The translations under genes and the position numbers were made by a program. The notes under the pieces are model-generated. The model saw nothing but the letters and a program-made list of their open reading frames with translations. It was not told the origin of the DNA and searched no databases. This document shows, piece after piece, positions 6,891 through 8,431 of a stretch of 8,431 nt of DNA. The DNA comes from Acidobacteriota bacterium (GTDB taxonomy: Bacteria; Acidobacteriota; Terriglobia; Bryobacterales; Bryobacteraceae). Numbering within the stretch: position 1 is the first letter of the stretch; the number at the start of each line of letters is the position of its first letter. The stretch lies in NCBI GenBank assembly GCA_026394095.1, contig JAPKYY010000058.1, forward strand, positions 1 through 8,431, read 5' to 3'.

Positions 6891-8431
6891 ATGAGAGTTG
6901 CTTATCTTCTAGCTGCTTCACTTTTGACCAGTATTTGTGCCTTCTCGCAGGCGACGAGTACTTCGGGAGACATCCGAGGGACGATTGTGGACCCCTCTGG
7001 CAATTCACTGCCGAATGCGAAGCTGACGGTTTTGAATCAGGATCGGGCCTTTTCGAGATCTTCTTTGAGCAACGGTGAAGGCCGGTTTGCCATCCCTTCC
7101 ATCCCTCCTGGCATTTATAAACTGCGTGCCGAGGCGGATGGCTTTACCTCAAAGCTGATTGAGAACATCGAAGTTCGGGTTGGCGATGTGATTTCATTGA
7201 TGGTTCAACTGCCTATATCCACTTTGCAAACGGAAGTTGTAGTGACTGCCGACATCGGTTCTGTAGAGGTGGAGCGAACACAGCAGGCCAATACGATTGA
7301 ACAGAGCCGGATCAATAATCTGCCGATCAACCGGCGTAGCTATCTGGACTTTGCGCTGCTGGCACCGGGTGTGGTGGAGACGACATCGCTGGTGGACGAT
7401 TCCTCGTATCGCCCGATCCAGACCCCGAATTCGGGGCTCTCGTTCGGGGGCTCGAATGGGCGCGGCAACGGGTTCTTTATTGACGGGCTTGAGAATTTCT
7501 CGAATGCCGGAGGCGGGGTGCGGCCTTCGATCAGCCAGGAGGCGGCGCAGGAGTTTCAGATCAACCGGAATTCGTTTTCGGCTGAGTTTGGCAATGCACT
7601 TGGGGGGATCGTGAACGTCATCTCGAAGTCTGGATCGAACCAGTTGCACGGGAATGCTTTTGGGTTCTTGCGGCACCAGTCGATTCAGGCTCGGAATTAT
7701 TTCGATCCGGGGAAGTCTTCGTTTACTCGGGCTCAGGCCGGGGCTACGCTTGGAGGGGCAATCAAAAAGGACAAGACGTTCTTTTTTGCAGCCTATGAGC
7801 TGCTGGCGCGGCAGGAGACGAACTTTATTCCGATCCTGCAGGATCGCGGGGTATTCAGCAGGATCACTGGCTCGCAGGACGAGTTGTTTCGATTTTTTGA
7901 AGCATCAGGCGACCCGACGCTTCGAGGTCTTGCCGCTCAAGGCCGGGTGTTATTGCAGCCCCGGTCGAGTGCCTTCCTCACGAATCTCTTCAATGCGAAT
8001 TCGGGGACTTTCCCTTTTTCTCAGCTTTTGAATACGGTATCGCTGCGGCTGGACCATAAGTTCTCAGAGCGCAATAGCGGCTTCTTCCGATCGAACACTA
8101 CACTCGACCGCCAGGACAATACTTCCTTCGGGGCGCTCGACGGATTTAATCGCGGGCGGCAGTTGAATCTGAGCGATTCTACTGTGGCTATCGGGGATAC
8201 ATGGTCACCGAATGCGAACTGGGTGGTGGAGACTCGGGCGATGTTTGGCTATGACCGTTTTGACGTCTACCCTGTGGATAAGAACGGGCCTGAGATCAAT
8301 ATCAACGGGTCGGGGTTCTTTGGCCGTCAGATCTTTTTGCCGGGGTCGAACTTTGAAAGGCATTATCAGGCGCTAGTGAATGTAACGCGGAGTTCGGCTC
8401 GCCATACGCTCAAGTTTGGTTATGACTTCAA
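6891..8431 (+). CDS. TonB-dependent receptor, carboxypeptidase-regulatory-like domain, partial (runs off right edge)
   Basis: This frame is open for 513 codons to the window end. It encodes the N-terminal half of a second Oar-like outer-membrane receptor. The signal peptide is MRVAYLLAASLLTSICAFSQ. A carboxypeptidase-regulatory-like domain follows (about 27-108; GDIRGTIVDPSGNSLPNAKL, then IPSIPPGIYKLRAEADGF). TEVVVTA (114-120) resembles a TonB box. The plug (about 135-255) includes LPINRRSYLDFALLAPGVV, FFIDGLENFSNAGGG and AEFGNALGGIVNVISKSGSN. Barrel strands begin near residue 255 (NAFGFLRH, then KDKTFFFAAYELLARQE). An in-frame TAG at 6873-6875 rules out an upstream start. AGG 9 bases before the ATG is a weak ribosome site. 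Relatives are usually 1000-1200 residues, so about half is missing. It shares only the domain plan and plug signature with the leftward receptor, so the two are not a recent duplication. Substrate unknown. Confidence 0.92.
   Translation, partial: MRVAYLLAASLLTSICAFSQATSTSGDIRGTIVDPSGNSLPNAKLTVLNQDRAFSRSSLSNGEGRFAIPSIPPGIYKLRAEADGFTSKLIENIEVRVGDVISLMVQLPISTLQTEVVVTADIGSVEVERTQQANTIEQSRINNLPINRRSYLDFALLAPGVVETTSLVDDSSYRPIQTPNSGLSFGGSNGRGNGFFIDGLENFSNAGGGVRPSISQEAAQEFQINRNSFSAEFGNALGGIVNVISKSGSNQLHGNAFGFLRHQSIQARNYFDPGKSSFTRAQAGATLGGAIKKDKTFFFAAYELLARQETNFIPILQDRGVFSRITGSQDELFRFFEASGDPTLRGLAAQGRVLLQPRSSAFLTNLFNANSGTFPFSQLLNTVSLRLDHKFSERNSGFFRSNTTLDRQDNTSFGALDGFNRGRQLNLSDSTVAIGDTWSPNANWVVETRAMFGYDRFDVYPVDKNGPEININGSGFFGRQIFLPGSNFERHYQALVNVTRSSARHTLKFGYDF

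Noticed and set aside
6848..7078. Short plus-strand open frame overlapping the start of the rightward receptor
   Set aside because: It is out of frame with the receptor signal peptide and first domain and ends inside that domain, and it shows no sign of being a leader peptide.

Overview
This window looks like chromosomal DNA of an Acidobacteriota member, plausibly of the Solibacter/Bryobacter type. The main reason is a pair of large Oar-like TonB-dependent receptors with N-terminal carboxypeptidase-regulatory-like domains, a family greatly expanded in that phylum. The moderately high GC content, the alpha/beta-type glycyl-tRNA synthetase and the Gram-negative outer-membrane proteins fit this. 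The taxon is an inference from gene families only; no rRNA or other marker is present.

Layout. Positions 1-3384 hold a compact leftward operon, recO - glyQ - glyS. recO and glyQ overlap by 4 bases (ATGA) and glyQ and glyS overlap by one base (TAATG). Both downstream genes have good Shine-Dalgarno sequences inside the preceding gene. glyS runs off the left edge without its stop codon. Positions 3385-3459 hold a strong intrinsic terminator (16-bp perfect stem plus T-tract) for the next leftward gene. Positions 3460-6558 hold that gene, a complete 1032-residue TonB-dependent receptor. Positions 6559-6890 are an AT-rich divergent regulatory region with weak promoter candidates and an 8-bp inverted repeat. 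From 6891 to the right edge a second receptor is read rightward. It is open to the end of the window but partial.

How the genes work together. GlyQ and GlyS form the two subunits of class II glycyl-tRNA synthetase. RecO is a RecF-pathway recombination mediator. The order recO-glyQ-glyS is known from other bacteria (for example Firmicutes), so it is conserved rather than new. The two receptors are divergently transcribed, clearly different in sequence, and probably share a control region. No ExbB/ExbD/TonB, periplasmic binding protein, enzyme or regulator is present to reveal their substrates.

I found no CRISPR array, tRNA, rRNA, transposon or phage gene, and no convincing undescribed system. 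The most interesting points are the terminator placed almost directly on the recO start, a short RecO without the zinc-binding cysteines, the inverted repeat in the divergent promoter region, and a G-over-C bias on the plus strand in genes of both orientations.
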